From an uncultured Bacteroidia bacterium (GTDB lineage Bacteria > Bacteroidota > Bacteroidia > Bacteroidales > UBA932): a DNA stretch of 42,736 bases. Position 1 is the first letter of the stretch; each line of letters begins with the position of its first letter. The DNA lies in the NCBI GenBank assembly GCA_902769525.1, contig CACXPG010000015.1, positions 1 through 42,736 on the forward strand. The letters are read 5' to 3'. Position numbers and translations under genes: made by a program. This document shows, piece after piece, positions 33,427-42,390 of this stretch. Under the pieces are notes generated by a model. It saw nothing but the letters and a program-made list of their open reading frames with translations, was not told where the DNA came from and did no database searches.

Positions 33427-33685
33427 GAAAAGGGAGAGGATCTCCCTTTTGATCTGTACAAAGATAAGAAAAAGATTGTTTTAAAGCAAATATATAAAGC
33501 TCTTAATATCGCTGATAACAAAGAACTTATTGCTATTATAACAAATAATATAACAGATAAATTAAGCAGAGAACACCGCGAATACCGATGTCCTCCGCTA
33601 TCTTAAAAAGGTTGCTCTATCCTCAAAACCAATAAATGTAACCTATGTTATTTCTCTTACAAAGGTTAAAGAAAGAAAACATTAA
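33427..33685 (+). pseudogene. Possible remnant of an unknown coding sequence, frameshifted
   Basis: The gap of about 340 bases between the helicase remnant and the LRR gene is not empty. One plus-strand frame (33427-33606) reads as plausible protein (DLYKDKKKIVLKQIYKALNI and on) with no start codon. A second frame (to the TAA at 33683-33685) continues in the same style (TDVLRYLKKVALSSKPINVT and on). A single-base indel near 33570-33590 would join them. I do not recognise the family. The hairpin at 33430-33448 lies within this remnant. Confidence 0.4.
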
Positions 33686-35865
33686 TCTACTTCAACTATA
33701 GTTGTCCCATAACGAGTTGGATTACAATAGTCCGTCCCTCTATAATAATAACCTGACGAACTATCATAATACTTAATATTGCTACCTTTTTTAATTGTCA
33801 ATGTTTTTAAATGACAAGTACTAGACCCTCCCCACCAAGCATTAATTGTTTTAAGTAATGAATTATTGCTCACGTCCAATGAGGAAATCGAACTTTGGCG
33901 AGTACATAAATGAACAAGTGAAGTACAACTGCTTACATCCAAAGATGTTAAAGGGAAACACATGCGACAATCAATAATTGTTAATTTTGGATTATTGCTC
34001 ACCTTCAATGAAGACAATTGGTAACAATGCCCGCACTCAACTTCTTCCAATTCTGTGTTATTACTTAAATCTAAAGATGTCAAAACTTGATCGCTTGAAC
34101 AGTAAAGATATTTAAGTCTTAGATTATGGCTTAAATCTAATGATGTGAATGCTACATTGCCGCCACAATTAAGGTACTCAAGAGAAGACTGATTACTTAC
34201 ATCGAGTGCTGCTAAATAATAGTTTGAACCACAGCCCAAGTATGTAATAAGTTTATTTTTTCTTATGTCTAGTTCTGAAAGATTATTGCCGCTGCATTCT
34301 AATTTCACGAGCATATTGCAATCATCAAGTCTTAGTTCTCCTATTTCATTATCCGAACAGTCGAGTTCTGTCAGATTTTCACATTGCCTCAATAGTAGCT
34401 GATTAATTGAGCCTTGACTACAATTCAGTATTTCCAAAGAAACATCTCCACTTACATCTAAATAATCAATTTTGCTATAGTTACAAAATAGATACTTAAG
34501 CGATTTATTATTAGAACCGTCAAGGTGTGTTAAAAGCTTATTGTAATCGCAATTAATAATACATATATTAGGGTTGTTGATAACAACAAGACTTGTAAGA
34601 AGATTACTTTCACACCCGAGATTCGTGAGTTCTTCATTATTAGAAAGATCCAACTGAGAAATCTTATTATGTCCACAATCCAAATAAGATAGTTTCTTAT
34701 TATAACAAACATCTAATTGGGTAAGTTGATTTGCCCAGCATATTAGAGTATCTAGCAACAAATTCTTTGAAACATCTAATTCTTTGAGTTTTCCAGAGCC
34801 TCCGGAAGAAGGTTGGTATTGAGAGGAAGAAGCTGATGTTCCCGAACATCTTAAATATGTTAAATTTTCAAAGTATTCAATACCGCCAAGTGATTCAATA
34901 TCAAAACTTGGTCTATAACCAGATTTTGCTTCAGTATATACAAAAATTCTTTTAACCATTTTTGCCTCAGCATAACTTATCTCACCATCTTGGTTCAAGT
35001 CAAAGTTTTGCACACAATATCTCTTAAAACCCTCATCTTTAAAATCAACAAAACCTCGAATTTGATTCTTAACAGTATACATATTGGAAGTAGCTATTTT
35101 ATCAGCTAACACTTCAAAATGATCTCCTCTTTCGGAGTCGAAGAAATATATATTACTGCTTTCTTGATCAATAGGAATAAAAGAAATATATGTATCATTT
35201 GATATTTTTCCGTGAATTAGTCCGACCTTAAAGAATATTCGTTCAGGTATTACTTCTATACCTCCAGTTTTAGATATATTGATTCTTCCGCCGACATTAT
35301 TTCCGTTAATTGCTAGTTTTATCTCGCCAGTATAATCCTCATCGGTGATTAACATATCCTTAGGTAATCTAAATACAGCGCAAAGTGGCTTAAAGGCAAG
35401 GTCTTCGACCTCTGATGAAGTAATCTGCGCCCTAGCCAACAGCAAGTCTGTTTGAAATAGCTTTTCAATGGTCCCTTCTTGAGATGTAATATCATAGGCC
35501 AAGTTGTCTATGTAAGGGTAGACCGCAATTATTTCTTCATCTTCGAATGTTATGTTGTCATCGCTTGCAAATAAAGCGGTATGACCGTCATCGCTAAGCT
35601 CTCCTTTTTGAGTGAATTTGAAAAGCTCCTTGCCATCAGAAACTGCAATCTCATCACCGTTTTTCCAGCAAACTTTCAATGTCTTATCGGAGTACTCATG
35701 CTGCGTTTTAGTTGCCGGGATTGTAGCCGAAACTGTTCCTTTAAGAATAACATTTGAGTTCAACTCGGGGGTATTGCTATCTTCTTTGCTGCAAGAACAA
35801 ACAAAGAGTATTATCAGTGTTGCTGATAGATATTGCAAAGCAGATGTTTTATATATTGTTTTCAT
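33682..35865 (-). CDS. Surface lipoprotein: fimbrillin-like domain, EF-hand, leucine-rich repeats
   Basis: A 727-residue lipoprotein. The signal ends in FVCSC with the lipid Cys likely C25, followed by SKEDS, which resembles the Bacteroidota surface export signal. Residues ~35-270 resemble a fimbrillin-type N-terminal domain (SATIPATKTQ, then ALFA and VYPYID). Residues 289-300 (DLNQDGEISYAE) form a canonical 12-residue calcium EF-hand loop. Residues ~325-700 are internalin-like LRRs of about 21 residues (LDVSNN, then LDCSGN). A short Tyr/Gly-rich tail follows. It is the last gene of the minus-strand lipoprotein block, 12 bases after the BIG2 gene. Adhesion is the likely role. The gene is AT-rich. 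Confidence 0.85.
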   Translation of the reverse strand: MKTIYKTSALQYLSATLIILFVCSCSKEDSNTPELNSNVILKGTVSATIPATKTQHEYSDKTLKVCWKNGDEIAVSDGKELFKFTQKGELSDDGHTALFASDDNITFEDEEIIAVYPYIDNLAYDITSQEGTIEKLFQTDLLLARAQITSSEVEDLAFKPLCAVFRLPKDMLITDEDYTGEIKLAINGNNVGGRINISKTGGIEVIPERIFFKVGLIHGKISNDTYISFIPIDQESSNIYFFDSERGDHFEVLADKIATSNMYTVKNQIRGFVDFKDEGFKRYCVQNFDLNQDGEISYAEAKMVKRIFVYTEAKSGYRPSFDIESLGGIEYFENLTYLRCSGTSASSSQYQPSSGGSGKLKELDVSKNLLLDTLICWANQLTQLDVCYNKKLSYLDCGHNKISQLDLSNNEELTNLGCESNLLTSLVVINNPNICIINCDYNKLLTHLDGSNNKSLKYLFCNYSKIDYLDVSGDVSLEILNCSQGSINQLLLRQCENLTELDCSDNEIGELRLDDCNMLVKLECSGNNLSELDIRKNKLITYLGCGSNYYLAALDVSNQSSLEYLNCGGNVAFTSLDLSHNLRLKYLYCSSDQVLTSLDLSNNTELEEVECGHCYQLSSLKVSNNPKLTIIDCRMCFPLTSLDVSSCTSLVHLCTRQSSISSLDVSNNSLLKTINAWWGGSSTCHLKTLTIKKGSNIKYYDSSSGYYYRGTDYCNPTRYGTTIVEVD

Positions 35866-35877
35866 AATAAATCCTAA

Positions 35878-37011
35878 TTAAATTTCAACATCAGGTCTGT
35901 CCTCTAGACCGCCTTGCTTTGTTACCGTCACAATACAAGAAGCTGATTGGTCTCCACTGGTCGCTTTGATAACTGCGACGCCAGGGACTTTTGCATCAAC
36001 CTTTCCGTTGCTGTCTACAGTCGCGACAGCTGTGTCGGAACTAGTCCAAGTAACAGTTTTGTCTGTTGCACTATCTGGTTTAACTGTAGCTACAAGCGTT
36101 TCAGAAACACCCTCCTTTATTATCAACTCTGTTTTGTTGAGTGTTACTGATTCTACAAGGATGATAACAGTGATTTCACAAGTCGCAGTTTTCCCAGAAG
36201 CCTCGGCTGTAATTGTTGCTGTTCCAGAATTTACGGCAGTAACAGCGCCTCTATCCACAGTAGCTACTGACGGATTTGAAGAAGTCCATGTCACAGTCTT
36301 ATCTGCAGCATTTGAAGGATTCACAGTAGCTGTGAGAGTCAGAGGTTCTTTCCCCACTGCTATCGTCTCTGATGTTATGTCAAGTGTTATTGACTTGACT
36401 TGAACAATGACAGTAACCTTGCATGTTGCCGTTTTTCCTCCGCTAGTTGCTGTGATATTTACAGTTCCATTATCTATGCCTGTAACCTTACCATTATTAT
36501 CTACAGTAGCTACAGATGTATTGGAAGAAGCCCAAGTAATAGTTTTATCAGTAGCATCATCTGGCTTAACTGTGGCTTTAAGAATTACAGTTTCTTCCGC
36601 ATCAAGCGTAACATCTGTCTTATCTAATTCCACAGAAGCTACGGGAACAGCAGGTTTCTTAACCGTAACTTTACATACTGCGCTCTTTCCATCTGCTGTG
36701 GCTGTAATGTTTGCGGTACCTTCCGATTTAGCTGTCACAAGACCTGTTGGGGTTACGGTTGCTACAGCGCTGTTTGAAGAAACCCAATCAACGTGCTTGT
36801 TTGTTGCATTTGACGGATTCACGGTTGCAGTAAGCTGAAAAGTATTCCCAATCTCCAACTCTTGAGAAGTCTTAGAGAGTGTTACCGAAGTCACGGCAAC
36901 AACATCTGGGGTTATCGGTCCATCAGGTTTGTCTCCTCCACCTCCCCCACCGCAAGATGCAATCGCGAAAGAGGCTAGGATCAGAAATAGTTTCGTACAA
37001 ATCTTTATCAT
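35878..37011 (-). CDS. Surface lipoprotein with four bacterial Ig-like (BIG2) domains
   Basis: A 377-residue lipoprotein. The signal peptide ends IASC with lipid Cys20, followed by a Gly6 linker and Asp/Pro. Four BIG2 repeats of about 80 residues span roughly 37-117, 120-200, 203-283 and 284-363. Each has the hallmark LTATVNPSNA then DKTVTWTSSN, SVATVD, and GTATITA then GKTATCKVTV. The C-terminal 13 residues are a short tail ending RPDVEI. BIG2 tandem arrays act as stalks or adhesins. It sits between the fimbrillin lipoprotein and the LRR lipoprotein in one operon. Confidence 0.9.
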   Translation of the reverse strand: MIKICTKLFLILASFAIASCGGGGGGDKPDGPITPDVVAVTSVTLSKTSQELEIGNTFQLTATVNPSNATNKHVDWVSSNSAVATVTPTGLVTAKSEGTANITATADGKSAVCKVTVKKPAVPVASVELDKTDVTLDAEETVILKATVKPDDATDKTITWASSNTSVATVDNNGKVTGIDNGTVNITATSGGKTATCKVTVIVQVKSITLDITSETIAVGKEPLTLTATVNPSNAADKTVTWTSSNPSVATVDRGAVTAVNSGTATITAEASGKTATCEITVIILVESVTLNKTELIIKEGVSETLVATVKPDSATDKTVTWTSSDTAVATVDSNGKVDAKVPGVAVIKATSGDQSASCIVTVTKQGGLEDRPDVEI

Positions 37012-37109
37012 ATTAAATTGCTATATAAACACTATCATTCACGATATATGATTCAATGTACATTTACTTTTAACTCATTTCTTGAGCATGATATTCATAC
37101 TCAATCTAT

Positions 37110-37970
37110 TTAGTCCCATCCTTCCACCCCAGCGTCAATTGAGATTTCTATCTGCTCCTGATCTGGAGAAGTGTTTAGTGTAACGTTAATCGTGTGAATG
37201 TAGCCAGCCCTAAAGCTCAGCGAAGTTTCTAGAAGGTAAGCGATTCCTCCCATTGAGAGTTCAATGAGAGGTGTTCTTTTCTCAAGGTTTTGAGGCACAA
37301 CAATTGCCTCAAACCTCTCGTTGCTTATCTTCTTCATGGTTATCGTGTTTTTCCCTGCGAATATATCTTTCTCTATTGATCCAGAGGTCATATTCACATA
37401 GCAGTCTGTGATTGTGCTGTAAACGTGGGCTACAACATCATCTGGTATCTCTCCGTCAAACTCGGGGCCTTTTATAAGGTTAACTGCAACCTTTGACATT
37501 ATGTGCCCGAACTGCATAAGCACCGGGCCATCTGTTCTGGTCTTATTCTCTGAATAAGCATACAGCAGGTCTGAATTCTCATATCCTTCTCCAGATTGAT
37601 CCAATGCTACTGAGAATGGTTGCTTTTCAATTGAGTTAATGCTTGTCTGATAAGGATACAGGGCATAGAAATCGCAAGGATTATCACTCCAATAAAGAGT
37701 CCTTTGGCTTGTCCATGCGCTCCCACTATAGGTTATCTTCTCATTGTTTAGATAGTTTCCAGACACCTGTATAGGCATCGGCTCATTTCCACGCCATTCT
37801 ACGGCATACAGACTCACAGCATCCCCACTTTCAAAAGCAGTTGAGGTTACCTTGGTAGCGCCTTTACCAATGGAGAACATAAACTCTATCTGGTTGGTCG
37901 TTGGAACCTGACTTTTGCTGCATGACAGAACAACCAAACCTGCAAGTATTATATAGATAAACTTTTTCAT
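37110..37970 (-). CDS. Fimbrillin-family lipoprotein
   Basis: A 286-residue lipoprotein. The signal ends VVLSCS with lipid Cys17. It resembles Mfa_like_1 fimbrillins: EFMFSIGKGATKVTSTAFES, GDAVSLYAVEW, then YALYPYQ and a second domain with FGHIMSKVAVNLI. A single stand-alone fimbrillin unit is a candidate subunit for the neighbouring display proteins. It lies 28 bases downstream of the M64 protease gene on the same strand. Confidence 0.88.
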   Translation of the reverse strand: MKKFIYIILAGLVVLSCSKSQVPTTNQIEFMFSIGKGATKVTSTAFESGDAVSLYAVEWRGNEPMPIQVSGNYLNNEKITYSGSAWTSQRTLYWSDNPCDFYALYPYQTSINSIEKQPFSVALDQSGEGYENSDLLYAYSENKTRTDGPVLMQFGHIMSKVAVNLIKGPEFDGEIPDDVVAHVYSTITDCYVNMTSGSIEKDIFAGKNTITMKKISNERFEAIVVPQNLEKRTPLIELSMGGIAYLLETSLSFRAGYIHTINVTLNTSPDQEQIEISIDAGVEGWD

Positions 37971-37998
37971 ATTATTCTCTTCTCATATATGTATATTA

Positions 37999-40900
37999 TT
38001 ATCTGACTTTTGGATGTTCTCCCATATAGATAAGGCATGGCCTTGTTAATCTATTGTAGTTAGGATCTACACCGAAAGACCAGCCTTCTACAGTTGTTTT
38101 TGCCATAGACTTTGTGATTGGTCCAAAATCATCATTATCTTTTTGGTAGAACTTCTCAAGCGTAAACTCTTCTCCAGCACTCTCCATTATTCTCTCCACG
38201 ATTGCCTGACGGCTAATTGCTGAGAAGTAAGGAATATTGTTGTTCATACAACTGGTTGCTTCTGAACGATATATTCCTCTTGTATGCATATATCCGCCCT
38301 CGTACATATCTACATAGTCTGAATACTGATTATTGTATATAAGATGTGCCCAAGGAACCTTGTGAGCATCCGCGGTCATGGAAAGATTCTTGTACCAGCC
38401 CAGGGCTTTGAACTTACCATAAGCACTCTTAATATCTGCGTCAGATTGCGGATGGTCGCAGCCGTCGTTACACATACAGTTCTGTATGAAAGCATTATGG
38501 TAGATATATTCATCTGCCAATTTGCCGAAGCCATGTCCTCCAGCCTCATGCTGTACAATACCGCGGAAGTCATAAGGATAGGCCTCTGTGCTTACAGGGC
38601 AACAGGCAATGGCAGAACCGTCACCATACATGTAGGTTATACCCTCGTATGTGCTTGTATTCTGCAAAAGAATAACAAGACTCTTGGTAAGGTCCATACT
38701 GGCATTTGCTTTCTTTGCCCATTGAAACACCTCGCTCTGTTTTTCAAGCAAGATTCGGTTCTGGGTAAAAGTACTTCCAAACTTAGAATCCCTGATTGTG
38801 TTTAATGTTCCTATACCCGTCTCGTCAGACATGGCCGTAACAGCATATACATTAAAGTAATCCTTGTAGGTCTTGTATGGCTCAACATCAAAGAAGTGAC
38901 CGTAGCCGGTAGCTACATTGCTGTGGAAAGTTCCTTTAGCAATATCCTTTGCGTCATATCCATCCCCAACAAACACTATGTCTATGCCAGCACCTTTTGT
39001 AGCGGTCTGTAAGGTTTCTACCCTACCGTCAGGATATTCTGAATGGTATTGTTCAACTTCTGCCGTAAAGGTGTAGTTCTTATCATCAAGTCTGAAAACA
39101 ATAGATCCTCTTCTACCGGAGTAGTTCTTGTATGATGGGTATGTTACAGAACCTTCATTTACCTCAAATGTCCCAATCTGGCTACTTGGCATTTCGGAGA
39201 CTGTTACGATTACATCCGTTCTTCCTGTTCCTGATTCAGGAGTAACGGTAACCCAATCAGGTTTCTCCCCTATACTCCAGTTCATTCCGGAAGGAGCCCT
39301 GAGAACCAGTGCCTTGGAATACTCTCCATCCAATGCCCTTATGAGGCTTCTGCTCAGAGAAAAGTCATGGTGGGCTGCAATCCTCTTAAAATCACTCCAG
39401 CCACTTTCGGCCTGATATCGCTTGATGGAAGCTGCAGGAACGGCCAAGGTAAAATTATCTTTTGCAACACCATTAAATGCTCCGCTTTGCACTGTCGGAG
39501 GTTCTATGGCATAGGATGTTATTCTAGAAATAGAATAGTTTCTGTCAAAAGCCCTAGATCCTATATTTTGAAGAGTTGAGGGGAACTCAAGTTTTAATAA
39601 TTTGCTGCAACCTATAAAAGCGGTTTCTCCGATACCAATTAAGCCTTCATTGAATTGAATTTCCATTAATTGTGCGTTATCATAAAAGGCCCCACTAGAA
39701 ATATCTTTGAGGGTATTAGGGCAAATCACTGATGTAAAATTATCTCTCTCAAAGCAAGAGGGTGGAACACTTATCAATCCCTCCGGAAGAACTAATTCTC
39801 CATTAAACGAGCAGAAGCTGAATGAAGCAAAATCCATTGAAGTAACATTATTCAAGTCTAGAGCTCCTGAAAACTTGGTACCTGAAAAAGCGTTGTTTTC
39901 AATAGTTCTTACCTTCTCTGGAATTACAAGATCTCCTAAGAAGGAACCAGAGTAAGTAAAAGTATAATAACGTATTATTTCTATATTTGAAGGAAGCTCC
40001 AGCCTGCCGTTAAAACTGCAACCATTAAAAGCATTATCACCTATATCTGAAACGGAATCTGGAATTAGCAAAGAGCCTGTTAATGAAGAACAATTTTGGA
40101 AAGCACCTCTTCCTATTATTTTCAAGGTTGCAGGAAACTGTACGCTGCTAATTAAAGTATTCCAAAAAGCATAACCCCAGATAGTAGTAACATGATTTGG
40201 AATAATCAAAGTGCCTGCCAGTTTTGTTTTAGAAAATGCATAATTACCTATGCTCGTAATATCATCTGGGAAAACAAAATATGTAAGTGTTGCCTTCTCA
40301 TTGAAGGCATAATGCGGAATAATTGAAGCGCCTTCCTGATATTCTGTTTCCTTCATATTTACAGCCTCGAGTATGGCCATGCTGTCCCGCATGAAATAGT
40401 AGTCCTTGTCTTTTACCTTGCCAGTAACTTTTAGGTTGCGAATCTTGTCAGGGTTCTTCTTGGCCGCCTTGAGAACTGCACCCAGGGTTCCGGCTTCAGT
40501 AAGATTGACAACAAAGTACTGTCTTGCTTCACCACCATGAGAGTTGAGGTCTTCCCTCCAATCTGTGATCTGGGCATCAGCAAGCTGAAGCTCATATGTT
40601 CCTGTTGGCGTCTTTTTGTTCAGGTTGATGGTTACTGTCAGCTGTTTGCCCATCTGGTAAGTAACATCATTTGTTTGCTTGAAGGAATATGAAATACCAT
40701 CGAGAGTAATCGCAAACAACTGTGTGCTGGCTGTAACTGTCTGAGGGATAACAATAGCCCGGAAAGAACCATCGGTCTGAGGACACATAACGATACCATC
40801 CTTCTGAGGAGAACCGAGAGCAGTCGGGGTTCCTGTTGAGTAATCCAGAGTAGCCTTACGGGTCGTATTGGTAAGGATGACACTCTTTGAGATAGATTCA

Positions 40901-41493
40901 AACTCACCTTCAGCAAAGCCTGTTCCCTCATTCAGAGTAACCTGAACGGCAGAGAGACGATGACTCATCATTATCCTGACACTTGATTCCTGAGGAGTGA
41001 TGTTTTCTGCCTTGCCCCACATCCAGTCTGATGCTTCATATCCGGAAAGGGCTGAAGATGTGGCAGCTGTACTCTGGTCTTTCTGAACCTCAAAGTTTGC
41101 GCTGTTTACATCTGATATGGAAGATTGGAAGGGATAATAAAGGTAAAGGTCAACGTTTGTATTAATGTTCTTGTAATAAACAGGGCGCACAGGAACCCAT
41201 TTGTGGTTGGATTCGTCAAAGTTGTAACGGACATTGTCTGCCTGATTTCCGCTGTTTTTTAGAACACCGGCTACCGTATTGTTGCTTTCATAGTTTACTG
41301 CAAACAAACCAACGGCATCGTTGTTTACAAAGCCCTCAGATGTAACCTTTGTAGGAACTTGATTAACGGCACCACTGATGTTCAGCGGTATAAGACCTTC
41401 ATCCTCTACTTTGAAATTGCTGTCATCTTTTGCACATGAAAACAGCAAGGCTATAGACAAAGCCGCTAATGTGAGTGTTTTTAAAGCTCTCAT
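37999..41493 (-). CDS. Surface lipoprotein: fimbrillin-like domain, BspA LRRs, BACON-like domain, M64 metallopeptidase
   Basis: A 1164-residue lipoprotein. Lipid Cys20 (LLFSC) is followed by AKDDS, a surface export-like signal. Residues ~35-290 are an Mfa-like fimbrillin domain. Residues ~385-700 are LRR_5/BspA-type repeats (IPDSVSDIGDNAFNGC style). Residues ~735-815 resemble a BACON domain. Residues ~830-1110 are an M64 (IgA peptidase-like) domain with IVFVGDGYD and zinc motif HEAGGHGFGKLADEY (His982, Glu983, His987). The His-to-His spacing is H-E-x3-H instead of H-E-x2-H. Display of a protease at the surface is the natural reading. It is followed by fimbrillin, BIG2 and LRR lipoprotein genes. 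Confidence 0.88.
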   Translation of the reverse strand: MRALKTLTLAALSIALLFSCAKDDSNFKVEDEGLIPLNISGAVNQVPTKVTSEGFVNNDAVGLFAVNYESNNTVAGVLKNSGNQADNVRYNFDESNHKWVPVRPVYYKNINTNVDLYLYYPFQSSISDVNSANFEVQKDQSTAATSSALSGYEASDWMWGKAENITPQESSVRIMMSHRLSAVQVTLNEGTGFAEGEFESISKSVILTNTTRKATLDYSTGTPTALGSPQKDGIVMCPQTDGSFRAIVIPQTVTASTQLFAITLDGISYSFKQTNDVTYQMGKQLTVTINLNKKTPTGTYELQLADAQITDWREDLNSHGGEARQYFVVNLTEAGTLGAVLKAAKKNPDKIRNLKVTGKVKDKDYYFMRDSMAILEAVNMKETEYQEGASIIPHYAFNEKATLTYFVFPDDITSIGNYAFSKTKLAGTLIIPNHVTTIWGYAFWNTLISSVQFPATLKIIGRGAFQNCSSLTGSLLIPDSVSDIGDNAFNGCSFNGRLELPSNIEIIRYYTFTYSGSFLGDLVIPEKVRTIENNAFSGTKFSGALDLNNVTSMDFASFSFCSFNGELVLPEGLISVPPSCFERDNFTSVICPNTLKDISSGAFYDNAQLMEIQFNEGLIGIGETAFIGCSKLLKLEFPSTLQNIGSRAFDRNYSISRITSYAIEPPTVQSGAFNGVAKDNFTLAVPAASIKRYQAESGWSDFKRIAAHHDFSLSRSLIRALDGEYSKALVLRAPSGMNWSIGEKPDWVTVTPESGTGRTDVIVTVSEMPSSQIGTFEVNEGSVTYPSYKNYSGRRGSIVFRLDDKNYTFTAEVEQYHSEYPDGRVETLQTATKGAGIDIVFVGDGYDAKDIAKGTFHSNVATGYGHFFDVEPYKTYKDYFNVYAVTAMSDETGIGTLNTIRDSKFGSTFTQNRILLEKQSEVFQWAKKANASMDLTKSLVILLQNTSTYEGITYMYGDGSAIACCPVSTEAYPYDFRGIVQHEAGGHGFGKLADEYIYHNAFIQNCMCNDGCDHPQSDADIKSAYGKFKALGWYKNLSMTADAHKVPWAHLIYNNQYSDYVDMYEGGYMHTRGIYRSEATSCMNNNIPYFSAISRQAIVERIMESAGEEFTLEKFYQKDNDDFGPITKSMAKTTVEGWSFGVDPNYNRLTRPCLIYMGEHPKVR

Positions 41494-41565
41494 AGTATGT
41501 TGTTTGTATTGTTCAGATATTCTTATTTATTGTTGAGTGTTGTCTCACGGAAGATGTCGGGAACG

Positions 41566-42387
41566 TTATTCCGCATCTCCGCCAATAGTTCCACCATCTC
41601 CCCAATCGCCGACGATAAGACCAAGGGATTGCGGCACCTCGCTGAAAGAGTTGCAGGTGAGGCCATACCTCTTTCCAGCTTCATATGCTCTTGACGGAGT
41701 TTTCTTGCACTGGTATTCCTTCTTTTCTTTGTTGAGGACACTGACCGTTACCTCTACACCGTTAAGATTGACAGGAGCTATCATCATGTAAACCCTGAAG
41801 GTTGATTGTTCTGTAAGGGTAATTCCATCCAGGTCCAATAGGAACTGATTGCTGTTTTCCGTAGAAACAATAGCCGGATTGGATGCTACCAGACTGTAAT
41901 AGCCTTTTGAAGTGAAAACCTCTGAAGGAGCAGTGATGGCAAGCTTTGTATAGGTGCCGGCAGGAAGGGTAGCATTAACATAGAGCAATGTACTCAAATG
42001 ATGGAAGTTGAAAACCAGGTTTCCGGTTGGGGAAGACGCCGGGTCGGTGTACATAAAGTCACATAGTCCTATATGATCAACTCCCGTTGTCCCTGTTTGC
42101 TTCTGTCCCAGATAAGAAACCGGTATATGGGTTCTGTCCAAATACATGTTACCTATAAACGGATAGTAGCTGTAATATACCGCAGACGGTTTAAGGTCCC
42201 ATCCTCCGCCATCAAACTGGACCGTAGAGGCAGCCCCTCCACCATCCATCGCAAAATAGACTTGGGAACCCGTGTTAGGATAAATTCCTATGGTATCGTT
42301 AGCACTCCAAAGGAAAGAAGTACCATCTTCCCCGATGTAAGTTTTTGTAGAAACATCTTCAACAACTGTATCTGCTGTATCAGCAAC
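41566..42387 (-). CDS. Fimbrillin-family protein, 5' end missing at a sequence junction
   Basis: The frame is open from the stop at 41566 up to 42387. It contains a fimbrillin core, TKTYIGEDGTSFLWSANDTI, then GIYPNTGSQVYFA and YYSYYPFIG, and ends GDWGDGGTIGG. There is no start codon, signal peptide or lipid Cys. Upstream of about 42350 the residues stop looking like a fimbrillin, and a stop follows at 42390-42388. The true N-terminus was lost where the sequence joins a cyclophilin gene. Internal ATGs (for example 42249) lie inside the domain and are not the start. Confidence 0.85.
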   Translation of the reverse strand, partial: VADTADTVVEDVSTKTYIGEDGTSFLWSANDTIGIYPNTGSQVYFAMDGGGAASTVQFDGGGWDLKPSAVYYSYYPFIGNMYLDRTHIPVSYLGQKQTGTTGVDHIGLCDFMYTDPASSPTGNLVFNFHHLSTLLYVNATLPAGTYTKLAITAPSEVFTSKGYYSLVASNPAIVSTENSNQFLLDLDGITLTEQSTFRVYMMIAPVNLNGVEVTVSVLNKEKKEYQCKKTPSRAYEAGKRYGLTCNSFSEVPQSLGLIVGDWGDGGTIGGDAE

Positions 42388-42390
42388 TCA
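42341..42390. other. Junction between a fimbrillin gene and a cyclophilin gene
   Basis: Two partial genes on opposite strands meet head to head here, each lacking its start. The fimbrillin frame reads sensibly down to about 42350 and the cyclophilin linker from about 42353. No repeat, insertion sequence or attachment site is visible. This fits a chimeric join in assembly better than a biological rearrangement. Confidence 0.7.

Noticed and set aside
33430..33448. Hairpin AAGGGAGA-GGA-TCTCCCTT followed by TT
   Set aside because: It looks like a terminator but lies inside the coding remnant with no gene ending before it on the plus strand, so I did not list it as a feature.
33682..35865. Repeats of about 63 bases that could suggest a tandem array
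   Set aside because: They are leucine-rich repeat codons in one open frame.
35878..37011. Repetitive DNA resembling a repeat array
   Set aside because: The repetition is explained by four tandem BIG2 protein domains; there are no regular short repeats with unique spacers as in CRISPR.
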